From Orthonyx spaldingii (taxonomy: Eukaryota; Chordata; Aves; Passeriformes; Orthonychidae), in assembly GCA_013397795.1 (NCBI GenBank), contig VZTJ01003817.1, positions 186,001 to 250,000 on the forward strand: a stretch of 64,000 bases of DNA. The letters are read 5' to 3'. The position numbers and the translations under genes were made by a program. Of this stretch, positions 37,301-48,981 are shown one piece after another (position 1 is the first letter of the stretch; every line of letters starts with the position of its first letter). The notes under the pieces are model-generated. The model was not told the origin of the DNA. It did not search any database and was given only the letters and a program-made list of their open reading frames with translations.

Positions 37301-38810
37301 TTAGCTTTTTTTTTTTCTTTTCCATGTGTATGTCAATAGCTCCATATTAAACAAGGAGTTGTCTGTCACACACTTGTATTTCACTCAGATATGTAGGTCT
37401 CATTCCTTTTTTTGGGAACTTCTTATCTTACATCAATAAGGAGTAAGGTAATGATTCAAGTACTGAGAAAGAAACTTTCATCTTTTTGTGCTTTTCAGCA
37501 GGCAGTTATTCATGCTGGTTTTTGAATTAATGGGCTGCACTTGTGGTCTCAGGATGGTCATATCTTCTGTAAAGATGATCATGTGCTATTTCAGTCTGCT
37601 GTAATACTCAACCTTCAGCAACTCTAGATCTTTATTCAGCTGCATCAAGCACATCTCTGATGTGCTTGAGTGTGCTCTGCTGTGTGACTTGATCCATCTG
37701 GCTCCTATGGACCTTGAATAGTCTCCCTAGGATCCAAGGACACCTGGACTGAACTGAACTGGGCCTCACTCCTTATCACTCTCAGCCATGTCCCTCTGCC
37801 ATGCAGTCCTTACATGCCTCCTTGACACACAACTGACAGCCAAGGGAACCCACACGTTTGAACTGGAGCTGCAGTCTGCCAATAAATTGAGGGGAAGGGA
37901 GAGGAAGGATTTTTCTCTGATTGGATTCATAATGGTCTTCTGAAAACCAAATGGACATTCTTCTGATGTATTTTCAGTTCTGTGTGTCAGCACTCAGCAT
38001 CCCATTTGCTTGGATGGTTTGCAGAGCTCCCAACACTCTCTACAAAATTAATATTTTTTATTAAACACAAGAGATGGCTGCATTTGGGAGAGTGTCTGAC
38101 AACTGTCTGCCTACTTGTAAAGCCAGCTGTTTAAAATATCTGAAAGACTACTCCTTCTCCATATGTTAGGGCAGAGGATTATCCTGAATACATGTGTGGA
38201 CAGACACTTGCATAGTCAATATCCAGTCCTAAAAATCCTCAGATTATAGAATAAAGATAGTATTACCATAAATTAATATCTTCACTGAAATATTTAGAGC
38301 CCAGTTTTCTTTACTGTTCTCTCTCAAAGATGAATTTTCCTGTTCAATAAATGGAAAAGATGACACTTATTTCAGGGATAGTGTATATGTTCATCATATC
38401 ACAATTCAGTTTGAATGGAAATTGACATATATTTTGTGATTTCAAATAAAAATGGTTAATTTTTCAAGCAATTATAATGCAAATGTACTTGCTGGAGGTG
38501 AAAGATTTCATTTCTTGAGGGGAACAGGAAACAGTCTTCAAACATGAACACATGCAGTAAACCTACCCTTTATTTGTGTTTTCAACATAAGTGGATTGCT
38601 TGACCCAACAGATTGCTACAAGAGAAAGAAATGCAGTTGTTTCTGAGAAAGAAATTAAGTTGTTTTGAACCAAATTTGAGAAGTACATTCAGCTTCAGTA
38701 ACTCTTTAATTATTTCTTTGAGAACAGTTACCTTTAGGGAATTTTAATTTCTTTTAAACATATTAGATAAAGAATGAGGAATTACATTCAATGTGATTCT
38801 GTTTGGGGAA
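28349..38810. other. Long unique AT-rich stretch, no feature supported
   Basis: About 10.5 kb without a recognisable transposon, RNA gene or exon. A purine tract at 33755-33780 (A15 then GAAAAGAAAAG) accounts for the polyphenylalanine-like minus frames there. Slightly GC-richer patches at 33.4-33.7 and 37.5-38.0 kb have short open frames only. Old, unrecognisable repeats may be hidden here. Confidence 0.5.
33755..33780. repeat. Poly-A / (AAAAG)n tract
   Basis: A run of fifteen A is followed by GAAAAGAAAAG. It explains the phenylalanine-rich minus-strand frames overlapping it, which I do not regard as genes. Confidence 0.9.
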
Positions 38811-38969
38811 AAATCATGGAATCATAGAGTCATAGAACGGCCTGGGTTGGAAGGGACCTTAAAAATCATCCAGTTTCATCTCCCTTGCCACAGACAGGGA
38901 CACTTTCACTGGACCAGGTTGCTCAGAACTCTGTCTAACCCAGCCTTGAACACTTCCAGGGATACAACC
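38811..38969 (-). mobile_element. CR1 LINE 3' end, minus strand
   Basis: The plus strand reads AATCATGGAATCATAGAGTC, then CGGCCTGGGTTGGAAGGGACC, ending in AGCCTTGAACACTTCCAGGG. This is a clear reverse complement of the avian CR1 3' untranslated end, about 160 bp, 5'-truncated in the usual way. It is the best preserved CR1 tail in the window. The 61-codon frame overlapping it is not a gene. Confidence 0.93.
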
Positions 38970-41900
38970 TTAATGTGAAAATATAATTTATCCAAAAAAC
39001 CAACAGTAAAATACTGTAGCCATATGAAATTCATCTGCTTATGAACAGTAAATAAGAAAGAAAATGTTAAATATGTAGGAAGATATAATTATCCCTGCTT
39101 TTGAAAAATATAGGAACACACACATGTGTTGTGAAAATTGTGGAACAAAATTACAGGGGATTTAAATCACCTGTTTAATCCTAGGATCCAGCCCTGGGGA
39201 AAAAATATCTGACTTAAAGCAGTCTTTCCAGGTTTCTCAATAACACAATATCACTGCTTTCTTACAGGGCCTTTGTCTCCGTGGTAAAACGTACCCTGAG
39301 CAGACTCCTGCTGCGTAACACTGGTATTTATGTTTTGTAGCTTGTAGGGAGGTGTGACTCATGGCAAAGATGGAGCATCTCTTGCCTCTCTCAACCATTT
39401 CCTCCCTCCCCTCTCCACCCATCCCCACTTCAGTGATAAAACTTGTTTGATAACAATATCAGCTTAAAAATGCCCAGGAACAGAAACTCTTGCTGCTGAC
39501 TCTTGTACTCCAGCTCCAGACCTGGCTGAGTCCCTTCTTCAGCCGTGCTGCCACAGCTCTTTGTGCAGAGAATTAATGGATGAGATGAGGGAGCTAATCC
39601 AGAGTGTTTTTATTTCTTTCATTGGTTTTAGGCTTGTTTTGGACCTGGTCCCCATTTAGCTCATGCAAGTGCCAAGAACTTCATCTCTCAGCCTATCCTG
39701 TTTCCTAGCACATTATAGAACAGGGACAATGCTAAGTGGGAAAGAATGAAATGGAGAGAAAAATACCTTCAAATAGCATTTCTGGAGAGACTAAGTATCC
39801 TGAGAAAGGACCAAAGAGTTAACTTTGTGTTGCCTTCTAGAAGTATGTCTGGATCCTTAGGATGGCAGAGTGGATAATAGAATAATTAAAAAACAGGTCT
39901 TTTCTTTATGGCCTTGGAAAAATAACCAGGAATGCTAATTAAAATAAATCCCTGCTCCTCCTTTCCCTTCACCTCAAAACACATGCTCAGATGTCTCCCC
40001 ATTGCAAACAAACTTTTTAGGGTAACTTCTTTCGTCTTCATCCCTTTTGTTTGGACTTAAGGCAAGAAATGAGAATGAGCTTTTCACACCTAAAATATCA
40101 CCTCAGTAACTGCTGCTATCACCAAAACAAATCATTCTAATATATTTCATATGCTTTTCTTTTTAGAAAACAATTTCAGATGAAAACATTATTCATACTA
40201 CTTAAATAGAGGATATGGTTAAAAAAAAAAAGAGCTTTTTCAGTTTTACTGAAGTCAAAAGAAGTCATGTACCATTGATTTTCTCGACAGCAACCAACAA
40301 CGAAATGATATTTGTAGCTTATATTTTATTTCTGACATAAGAGGAGAAATACTGGTGCTGCAAATAGCTCTGAAAACACATGAGATGTGAAAATATGCAA
40401 TTAAATCTCTTTGAAGTGTCTGATAATGACAATGAAACAACTTCTACAGTAATATAAATCTACCATAAGTCCTTCTGTGTTCTAAGACCCCTTGAAAGGC
40501 ATTTATCTATGGGAGTTGGTGAATCACAGCCTCACTGAATGTCACATTTCATCAGAATGGTCCTAGATAGTTTTAATGGACCTTAGAGTAATAATGCTTA
40601 ATAAATTTAAAATATGTAATTTTGAATTCAGAAAAATAGTCTGAATTATAAAGAGACATTAAGATAATGATTTATTTGAAGACAGCAACAATACATACCG
40701 ATTAATATGGCATTTGGCATGCCTGGCCATCAAAAAACAGGGTTCTTGAATGTGAGAGAGATAACAGGAAAAGAAACATGAAAACCTAATACATAAAATA
40801 TGAAGACACTTCTGAGTGAATAGGTTTGGAATTTATTTTTGAAGTACATTAGTACATCACAAAATCAAACTTGTAGAAAATAATAAATCCAGTTGTAATT
40901 TTTCTAGTCAAGTTCACTTTACATTTTAGATGATTAATTTTATATTTCCCCTTCAAAATACATACAAATTTATTTTGTTTTAATTCTAAAACACCAGTGC
41001 TAAGATAAATCTATTTATTAGCTTTTCCTTTAGGCAAGAATGGGACAATGGGATTATTTTTTTTCCTGTCAAACTAATACAAAATTTGAAAAATTTGATT
41101 ACAAAACATATATGTAAATGAAAATTACTCCAAATTTCTGATGAAAATCACATTTGTAGGTAACAAAAACATAGATTCTTTAAGATTATTTATGAATGTA
41201 CTATTATTTTGTATTTCACCTAGATGCAGTTGAGCATGAAAATGTAACTTCAAAAATGTTTTGAATCTTGCAGGTATATACAGAGACAAAAGACTACATG
41301 GAAAGTTCTGAGTGAACATAAGTCTAAAAGGTAATTCTTTTCCTTTTAATCTAGGTCACTACAATGTGACATAACCAATATTTTAAGTTTTCTGTGGCCT
41401 TAAAATATTATACTCATTTCTTTCTGTCACCTTCATTTTTCTTATAATAATAATTTCCTAAAGGAAAAAAAAAAGGAATGGAAAATTTGTGCTTGCTATG
41501 CATTAAGATTAAAAATTCAAAAGTGTTAGCAAATACTTCACAGTGCCCAGTTGTTTTATATTCAGAATACATGGAGAAAGATCAGCTCAGGTGACATTTA
41601 CGGGTTGTCTTGTTAATAATTGGCTTTATAATATATGACTACCAGACTTAAAATTCTACAGCCTTCAATGAAGACTGTGTTGAAACTGCAGTGAAATGTT
41701 GTTACTCTTGCGGCAACATCATAAAAAATTTAGGGTCAGAACTAAAGGATCAGCTTTGATACATGAAATGAAATTAAAACAGAGTCACACAAATGCATTT
41801 TTTATATGTAGATATCAATTTCATTTTGATATCTATTTTTGCACTACCCAGACATTTAAAATTGTGTGTTCATGCACAATGTACAGTTTCAGGAGCTAGA

Positions 41901-43133
41901 CCTTAAACTCTTTTACCCTGTTGAACTTCTGTCATGAAGTTGCCCTGAGTCAGGAAGATATGAGAGAGATATCAGGATTCCGAGCTACCACCACTGTTGA
42001 GAACATGAAATAATCTCTGCACATGCGTAACAACACTGCATCCAGGACAAGCTAGGCAGACTAGAAGTGGCAGAAAGGTCTGCCTGCTGTTCATATCATA
42101 GTTTTGTGACTATATGATTCCACTTCCCCTCCACCTGCCCCAGGGTAGGAGAAAGAGTTTTTACTCTCTGTTCTTGATATTCAGACCTGCTGCTGCATCT
42201 CCTGGTGACAGCAGTCTGAGAAGGATATAGAGCAAACAAAGTAGGAGCCTTTCTACTTCTTTGTGAAGCTGTCTTGTGCCATCAATATCAGATTTATGGG
42301 GAAATAATAAAAGGGAAAGGAGTTACCATTCTGTGTTGTGGAATTTAGGGGCACTAACCTAGGTGAAAGCAGCCCTGGTTTTTGGCTTCTGAATTCAAGA
42401 ACATGTCTGCCTTTATCTTGAGATTAATATAAGTGCATTAAATATTCTGAGAATACAGTTTTTGCTCAGTTTGAGAACTTTAATTGAAAGAAAAAACCTA
42501 GACACCGATTCTTTAGAAACCCTTATTTGAAACCACACAGGCTCTTACCCTTGGCGCAGGACTATGGTAAGGTGATGCCCAAATGGCCAGTCACATGAAC
42601 TAGCAGTTAGGGGCAACATAATTTCTATATTGTCAAGAAACTTAACTCTGGTTTCTTCAGACAGAGATAAGATCAAGCAATGAATTTTAGATACTGCAAT
42701 GCAATTGTTGTAAGGGTTTATGTAAATTCTTAGGATTACAAATCTGCAGGTTCAGGCTCAGATGCAGTGCTTAAATTGTAGGTGCTCAACTGTAACAGTA
42801 TCATTCAGATATATAAGGGGCAAATGAAACTAACAAATATTGTCCTCTAAGTTAATGTGCATGTAAATGACTATGTGAGTATAACCACACCATGCTGCAG
42901 AACATGAAAATTATCTATAGTATTGAGAACTGCAGTTAAGGGTTCCTGTCCTCCCACCCCGTGTTTGGACTCCGGGCACACCACCAGCCAAATTATGGTT
43001 GCCTCCTGTGTAGGTGGCTACATTTGGGGAAAAGCATCTAGCCTTCATTTAGCCCATTTGTTCAAAGATGAGAGAAGTTGGCTGAGTGCTGTTAACAGTA
43101 ATCCTAAAAGAATAAAAGCAGCTGCATGTAGCA
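38970..43133. other. Unique stretch, no feature supported
   Basis: AT-rich for most of its length, rising in GC near 42.1 and 42.9-43.1 kb as it approaches the GC-rich LTR. Open frames are under 75 codons and carry no motif. No RNA gene or transposon is recognised. Confidence 0.5.
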
Positions 43134-43533
43134 GGTACTTGTAGCTTTCCTGTTTCCTCAATGGGCTCCTCCAGGCCACCGAGTCCAGCCCCAGTAGCTC
43201 CTGCCTTGGGAGCTCCAATCCCGGGCCGGGCGGTGGCTGCTCCGGGCAGGCAAAGACAGACGTACCAGTTGCGTTTATCAGAGTCCTTTAATCTCCCTCA
43301 TGGAGGGAAAAACCGATAACCAGATGTGTAGTGGACAACATGGCCAGACTGATCCCGGCCCCTTCTCGCCGCCCTCCTTTATCCCTCTCTCCCTGGTGGG
43401 CAGGGCGAGAGGCCCGCCAATAGACAAATGACGAGCCCGTGACACCTGGCCAGTCCTGGGCGAACAGGGGAGGGATAAGTGGAATGCAGAGCGGTGAGTG
43501 GCCAGGCCAGGCCGGCACACTACCACAGGTACT
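43134..43533 (-). mobile_element. GC-rich solo LTR with perfect 6-bp target-site duplication
   Basis: The LTR spans 43140-43527 (388 bp), with ends TGTAGC...TACCACA on the plus strand. It is flanked on both sides by GGTACT (43134-43139 and 43528-43533). Minus orientation is preferred because that strand shows GGGATAAAGGAGG in TATA position (near 43380), then ATTAAAGG and GATAAACG that could serve as a polyadenylation signal (near 43280-43295). The 6-bp duplication suggests a class II element, but the sequence is not obviously the same family as the 23629 and 53874 LTRs. No internal retroviral region adjoins it. About 18 CpG are present by eye, unlike the AT-rich surroundings. Confidence 0.8.
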
Positions 43534-43961
43534 ATCTCTCATACTAATTACAATGCATGGTAATACAGGCAAGCTTTGGAAAAGATAAGAATTAACCTTA
43601 CATTAAAATCTCTAGAGACTATTTTAGTGGCAGTAAGAAGACTAACAGTAAGTTGGCAGTCTCATTGGTTTCTTTTTTGGGTTAGATCTTTGTGATTTGT
43701 TTTATAAAGACAGAAGTAAAGCTATTAATAGTCTTGTCAGACAACAACATAGATCAATAATAATTCATAACAAAACCAGAGTAAGTTTTTCCTTTCAAAG
43801 TCATATTGGCATTTGAATATCAGTAGAGCTCTACTTTCTATAATATTAAATTTCCATTCAAATACCTGATTATTCATAATGTATATCTTTATGGCTTTAC
43901 AAAGGGTTGACATTAGCTCTTCATGATTACAGTACAAAATAATTTGCTATAAAATATTTCC
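43534..43961. other. Unique AT-rich stretch
   Basis: Nothing is recognised between the LTR and the tandem duplication. Confidence 0.5.
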
Positions 43962-44047
43962 TTTAGGGATAACCAAACTTTAAAATAAGTAAATATAACA
44001 GTCTTTTAGGGATAACCAAACTTTAAAATAAGTAAGTATGGCAGTCT
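43962..44047. repeat. Two-copy 43-bp tandem duplication
   Basis: Units 43962-44004 and 44005-44047 both begin TTTAGGGATAACCAAACTTT and end CAGTCT. They differ at only three positions, all A/G transitions, so the duplication is fairly recent compared with other local repeats. Confidence 0.95.
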
Positions 44048-45980
44048 TAAGTAACTAAATTTTACCTTTTCAGGGAAGAGGTATGGAAGAGCACAGATGG
44101 CATGGAATAGTATCATCTTATTATTCTGCTTTATTAATATGACAGCTGAGCAAGGAGCTATGCAGTATTATAACTGCAGGGTACCACTTTAAGTCTTAAC
44201 AAAATGTTGTATTTTATAGTGTCAACATTTCATATTATGATTTCAGGTTTGGAAGTCTAATGTTTTTGATAATACTTCATCTCATTCAGTATAATTATTG
44301 ATGATATACTTTCATGACAGACCATTTATTGCACTGAAAGAAACAACTACATGGTAAGATATTGCCCATTGAATTCTAAGTGATAGACATGAAGGCATAA
44401 AAGATTGTTTGATTCCATGAATTTTTAACAAATGTCTTCTATTTTCTCTAGAGAATTGAGGACTTGCCTTCACCAACACTTATGAGGGAAGGAAACATGT
44501 AGAAAACAGTTGTCTACCCACACACTGAATATTTTACTTATTTAATTGTTAATAGGCTATATCCCACACACATTTTGATGCTCTTCTAAATATTTTTTTT
44601 TCCAAATATTAGTATTCTTTTCCTGCTTCCATTCTAGAAGCACTGAAGTAGATGAATTTACATGTCTTTTCTGGTGCCATCATATGATCCTTCTACATTA
44701 CTGTAATGTTTAAAAACAACTACTGGACATCACAGATAAAAATGCATCAGGCTGGTCATACTGGCTGAAAGTTTTAACAATTCCCTGTGAATTCAAGTAA
44801 TTTCAGTGTGTTGGAACTGGATTTAGGGTAACCAAACCATGGTTGGTAAACATAACATGATACAACTACATTTATCCTACATTAAGCATATAGTATTTAA
44901 AGTATTTAAATATTTAATTTCCTAAATTCAGGTAATCTTCTTAATGTGTGCAAAAGTCTGAATGGTTATTAGGAAAATAAGAATTTTTTTTCATTGTTCT
45001 ACCTGAACATTAGCTGTGTGCTTCATGTGTACCCTGAAGTGATTCAAGTCAGTCATTATGTAACTTTCCTTAAAATTTAATAAAACATAAAAAACTAGCA
45101 GAAAAGTCATTAAAGAAAATATGTGAAAATATGTGAAAAGCATGTCACAGTGCAAGTCTTGCTAAACTACAGGTACGTTTGAATGTAAATTTTTTCATTG
45201 GGGACAATATTCTACGACAGGTTTTACCATCTGCCAAGTCTTCTTTTTTTCGACTTTGGGAGTAACAGAAATAAGGACACTGTTTTCAATAAACTTCATT
45301 AAACTCATAACCTAGCAAATGCTGACTGCACCTCTGAAGGTTTTTTGGAAAATGCTGGGACTGAAAGAAGAACTCTGTGAATACATGTGGAATCAATCTA
45401 AATAAAATTAGATGTATAAATCTACCTCTGTCTCAGGATTCTCAAACAGGAGGATAACAAGAACTAGTCCAAATCAGAGGATGAATCTGATAGTGTGAGA
45501 CAATAATTTACAATTTGTAATATTTTGAGCCATGAGCAAAGAAAAATTATTCCAGTTTTGTGCAAAGTACTTCAGAATCCTATATTGAATATAAATCTTG
45601 GAAAAATTATTTTGAAGGGTTTTTTACTGATATTCTCTACTCAGAGGTGATTTCCACCATTGAGATCTATAGATTAAATAAATTGTGACAGAAGAAATAT
45701 TGCTAAATCTTAAAAGTAAATATAAATTAATTTTGTGTCAGGTTCATGCTTCACAATTCATATGGTGATTTATATGCCTAATTTACTGTTTTAATAATTT
45801 CCCATTACAACAATTTAACTAAAAAGCACAACCTAAATTATAAATTAAACTGTAATCTATGTGATGTTCATTGGTCAGGAAAAAAAAAATCCCCCCTTAT
45901 TCTTGGAAAGTTTGTAATCAATTTCTTCAAAATTATTATTGAAGTTAAGGCTTTAGTATAACTATTTCTAAGGAAATTTC
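44048..45980. other. Unique AT-rich stretch
   Basis: No feature is recognised, apart from a short direct repeat (GAAAATATGTGAAAATATGTG) near 45115. Confidence 0.5.
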
Positions 45981-46485
45981 CCAGTGTGAGCATTCAGGAG
46001 CATCTCTGGCAGTCACACTCCCAATGCCAGAGGCTTCCACTGCTGCAACCAAAGGCCCTTCACAGAGGGCGGCTCCAGTGACCAGAGGGGTTCCCACTTG
46101 GCTGCCCACACACCCCACACTCACAGTCAGACCAGGTTTCCTGACCAGATCAACACAGGTTTCCCATTGCAGGGTCTCAGAAGTCTTGTTCCATAAAACA
46201 ATTTATTCACAGCGCAGGAACACAGAAAGAGCCCGAGCTTGTGCCTCCAAGGCACAACAAAGATATCCCCAGGCTTTCACACCTTCACAGTCTGAGGGTG
46301 CTAAAGTCTCGCTCTTCCTCCTGAGTGCTCTGCCCCTTCTGTGTCTCCTAATATCCATCCACCTGTCTGGCATTACCAGTTTTTTTTGCTTTTTGTTAAC
46401 CACATGTTGGCAGTTCACGGCCTCTTGTCTCAGGCTTTCACCCAGAGGGCAAACTGCAGCTTGCAAACAGAGCTACCTGCACCAG
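45981..46485 (-). mobile_element. Probable solo LTR with 4-bp target-site duplication
   Basis: The proposed LTR is 45985-46481 (497 bp), with plus-strand ends TGTGAGCATTC...CTACCTGCA, flanked by CCAG on both sides (45981-45984 and 46482-46485). On the minus strand there is a clear AATAAA at about 46206-46201 (CTGTGAATAAATTG), which would be the R-region polyadenylation signal, followed by a GC-rich U5-like part. A 4-bp duplication would fit a class I (gamma-like) element. The 179-codon plus-strand frame starting at 46024 lies mostly in this LTR, is antisense to it and shows no domain, so I treat it as chance. The family is not recognised, and a 4-bp match can arise by chance. Confidence 0.5.
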
Positions 46486-46987
46486 ATGTACACCTCAACA
46501 CTGTGTAAAAATCAGAGATATATGAAGATAGGGGAAACTTTCACTGATATTTATGTAAAGTGAAAGCATATGTTGGTTATACAGACACATATTTTAGGTC
46601 TCATACCCAGCACCAGTTGCCTGGGTTATGGAAGAAATTCTTCTACGAGCAAATCTTTTCTCTTTTTTCAGTTATGGAGTTTCCTTGCTCCCTATGAATC
46701 AGTGAGTACTTAGAGAAAATACTTGATGTAGTATTTCCAGTGGTAACGCTCCAAAATCAATAGAATAAATTTAGGCATGAATTTGACCCAGTGAGTTTTA
46801 TTGATCCACTGACGTTATTGACCTAACGGAATAGTACAGTCTTCCTTTGACTGGATATTTAATAAAGCACCAAAATTTGCTTCAATATTGAATACCAATT
46901 TGAGATGATAGTTTGGATCATGGGTTATTGATTTTAAACAGTGTATGTTACTGATTAAACCTGAAAGCTTTGAGCAACAGCAGTGCA
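46486..46987. other. Unique spacer between LTR and CR1
   Basis: About 500 bp of AT-rich sequence with nothing recognised. Confidence 0.5.
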
Positions 46988-47495
46988 TGTAAGATCATGG
47001 GATAACTCATGTTGAGAGGATTCAAGAGATTGCATTTTCTGACTGCCTGTTCAAGTTGTGCGATCAGACCAGATTGCTCAAGGCCTTATCAAGTGAGATC
47101 ACAAAAACCTCCAATGATGGGAATTGCACATCTTTGAGCAAACTTACCCACCACTATACTGTCCTCACAGTGGAATTTTTAAAATTTATATTCAGCCCGA
47201 TTGTCTCTTCTTCAGCTTTTGGTCATGACCTCTTGTATGGTCTTTCATGAACCACGCATTTAGTAGGGCACCAAACTGGATGCAATGCTCTAATAAGTGT
47301 TACAAAGAGAGGTGCAATCCTTTCCTTTAATATACTCGACATACTTGTGTTTCCCCTCACTGTCACAGCCAATGAGACTGGGGGCCCTTTCTGCTGTCTA
47401 CGTGCTGCTGGTTCTCCAGCACCTCCACAGCCTCTTCCAGAGAGCTGCTTCAGTCCAGCAGTCCTTAGGCTGCAAGAAATTGTTCCTTCTCAGGT
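46988..47495 (-). mobile_element. Old CR1 LINE 3' region, minus strand
   Basis: Read on the plus strand, the order of recognisable blocks is GATCATGGGATAACTCATG, then CAGATTGCTCAAGGCCTTATC, AAAACCTCCAATGATGGG, GTCATGACCTCTTGT, GGGCACCAAACTGGATGCAA and CCAGAGAGCTGCTTC. The order and spacing match the reverse complement of avian CR1 over the 3' end of ORF2 and the 3' untranslated region. The copy is heavily diverged. It is an older insertion than the 38811 fragment, judged by mismatch density. The right end is approximate. Confidence 0.8.
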
Positions 47496-48957
47496 ATAAC
47501 GGGTGTATTGGCCATTGTCTGAGAGTAATTAGAAAGATAGATTGTCATAGAGAGAGAATCTGATATTTTTTTTCTTTTGTCTTTTTAGCCTTTGATGCTT
47601 GCCAGCCTTACTTCTTTCCATTTTTATGTGTCTATTTCTTCTCAAGCTATTTGGCCAAAATGCTATTTTAATATTTATTCTCCTATTCAGACTCATTTGG
47701 ATTTTCTTTCACTCAATAATGAATTATAACCAAGTAACCATTTCATTAATTATATGTATTTGTGTACATACATATGCATGTACCTGTAATTGGTATGATC
47801 CCTGTTGTTAAAATGTGCAAGGAAAAATCTAATAGAATTTTTGAATACTCTTAGGTACTTGAGCTAGGTGTAAACTAATGAAAATCTTGAGGTGTTAGGA
47901 CTTCTGGGAGTAAGGAATATGCCTGTGGAGCTCTAAAATAGACACTAGAGATCATTAAAAGGTGCAGGTTTTTTATCTCTGGATACCTAGACTACAAATC
48001 ATTTTATGTCTGAACTTCCTCTGGTACTCTCAAGGTCCCTGAAGTCTGAAAGAAAAGTGTTGAAAACCACATGATAACTCAGATGGTAAGCTCTGTCACT
48101 GAGATTCCATCCTCTGCTATTGTAAAGGAGACTTTATTAGTGGCTATCACAAATATCTGAGGTACTCTCCTGTTTTTATGGTCTAATTCCTTTTTTTGTT
48201 TTCTCTTTTAGTAATTTGTGTTAAGTATCCTGTCTTGGCTTTAATTTTTGTTATACATATTTCAAGTTTATCCCAAATACAACAAAATATTATCTCAAAA
48301 TTATGACATTTTCTGCTGCTAAGGGACACAGCACAGATTCCACACACGCATAAAAGCAGAATCTGGTCCTAAATTTGCTTGACAGGGGAGTCTGGATGAT
48401 GTGGGGTGGGTTTTAACAAAAATACTTCAAATTCTGACAGCATGTGTGATAATCCGAGTTTGAGTCATATCTTCTTATCTTTCTTATTCATTTGCCTGCT
48501 CTGAAGATGTACACATCTAAACTTGAAAAGAAATAACCAGTATCAATAAATAGAAATTTAACTATAAAAATTCTAATAGGATTACAAGAGATGGAAAAAC
48601 TAAAATATTTTATGCTAAAATCTTTTACACACACTTTTACTTCCACCCAAGGACTGAAATTACTCTCAGTTCTATATATAGCTTTTTTATTTTTGCCAAT
48701 ATTCCCTGTGCCATTCAATGTTGCCTGGAAATGTGTATGTTTCTGTACCAAAGAAAAATACACTGTGTAATATTTACATTTACTACAACTCACCATTGGG
48801 CAAATTAGTCAGTTTCTATTCATGTTTTTAAAAGCCTTGATTCCTATTTGGTGACTCAAAATTATATTCAATAGCACTAAATATCGATAGTAATGTCAAG
48901 AGGAATAAAATATTTCTTTGTTCTGAAACAGCTTTCACCTCCATCTGAAATACGTAC

Positions 48958-48981
48958 ATTTTTGTTTGTTTGTTTGTTTGT
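48958..48981. repeat. (TTTG)n microsatellite
   Basis: About five to six TTTG units followed by a G run. Antisense frames reading through it give asparagine/lysine-rich runs and are not genes. Confidence 0.9.

Noticed and set aside
46024..46563. 179-codon plus-strand open frame
   Set aside because: It lies mostly within a probable LTR and runs antisense to that LTR's poly-A signal. It has no recognisable domain.
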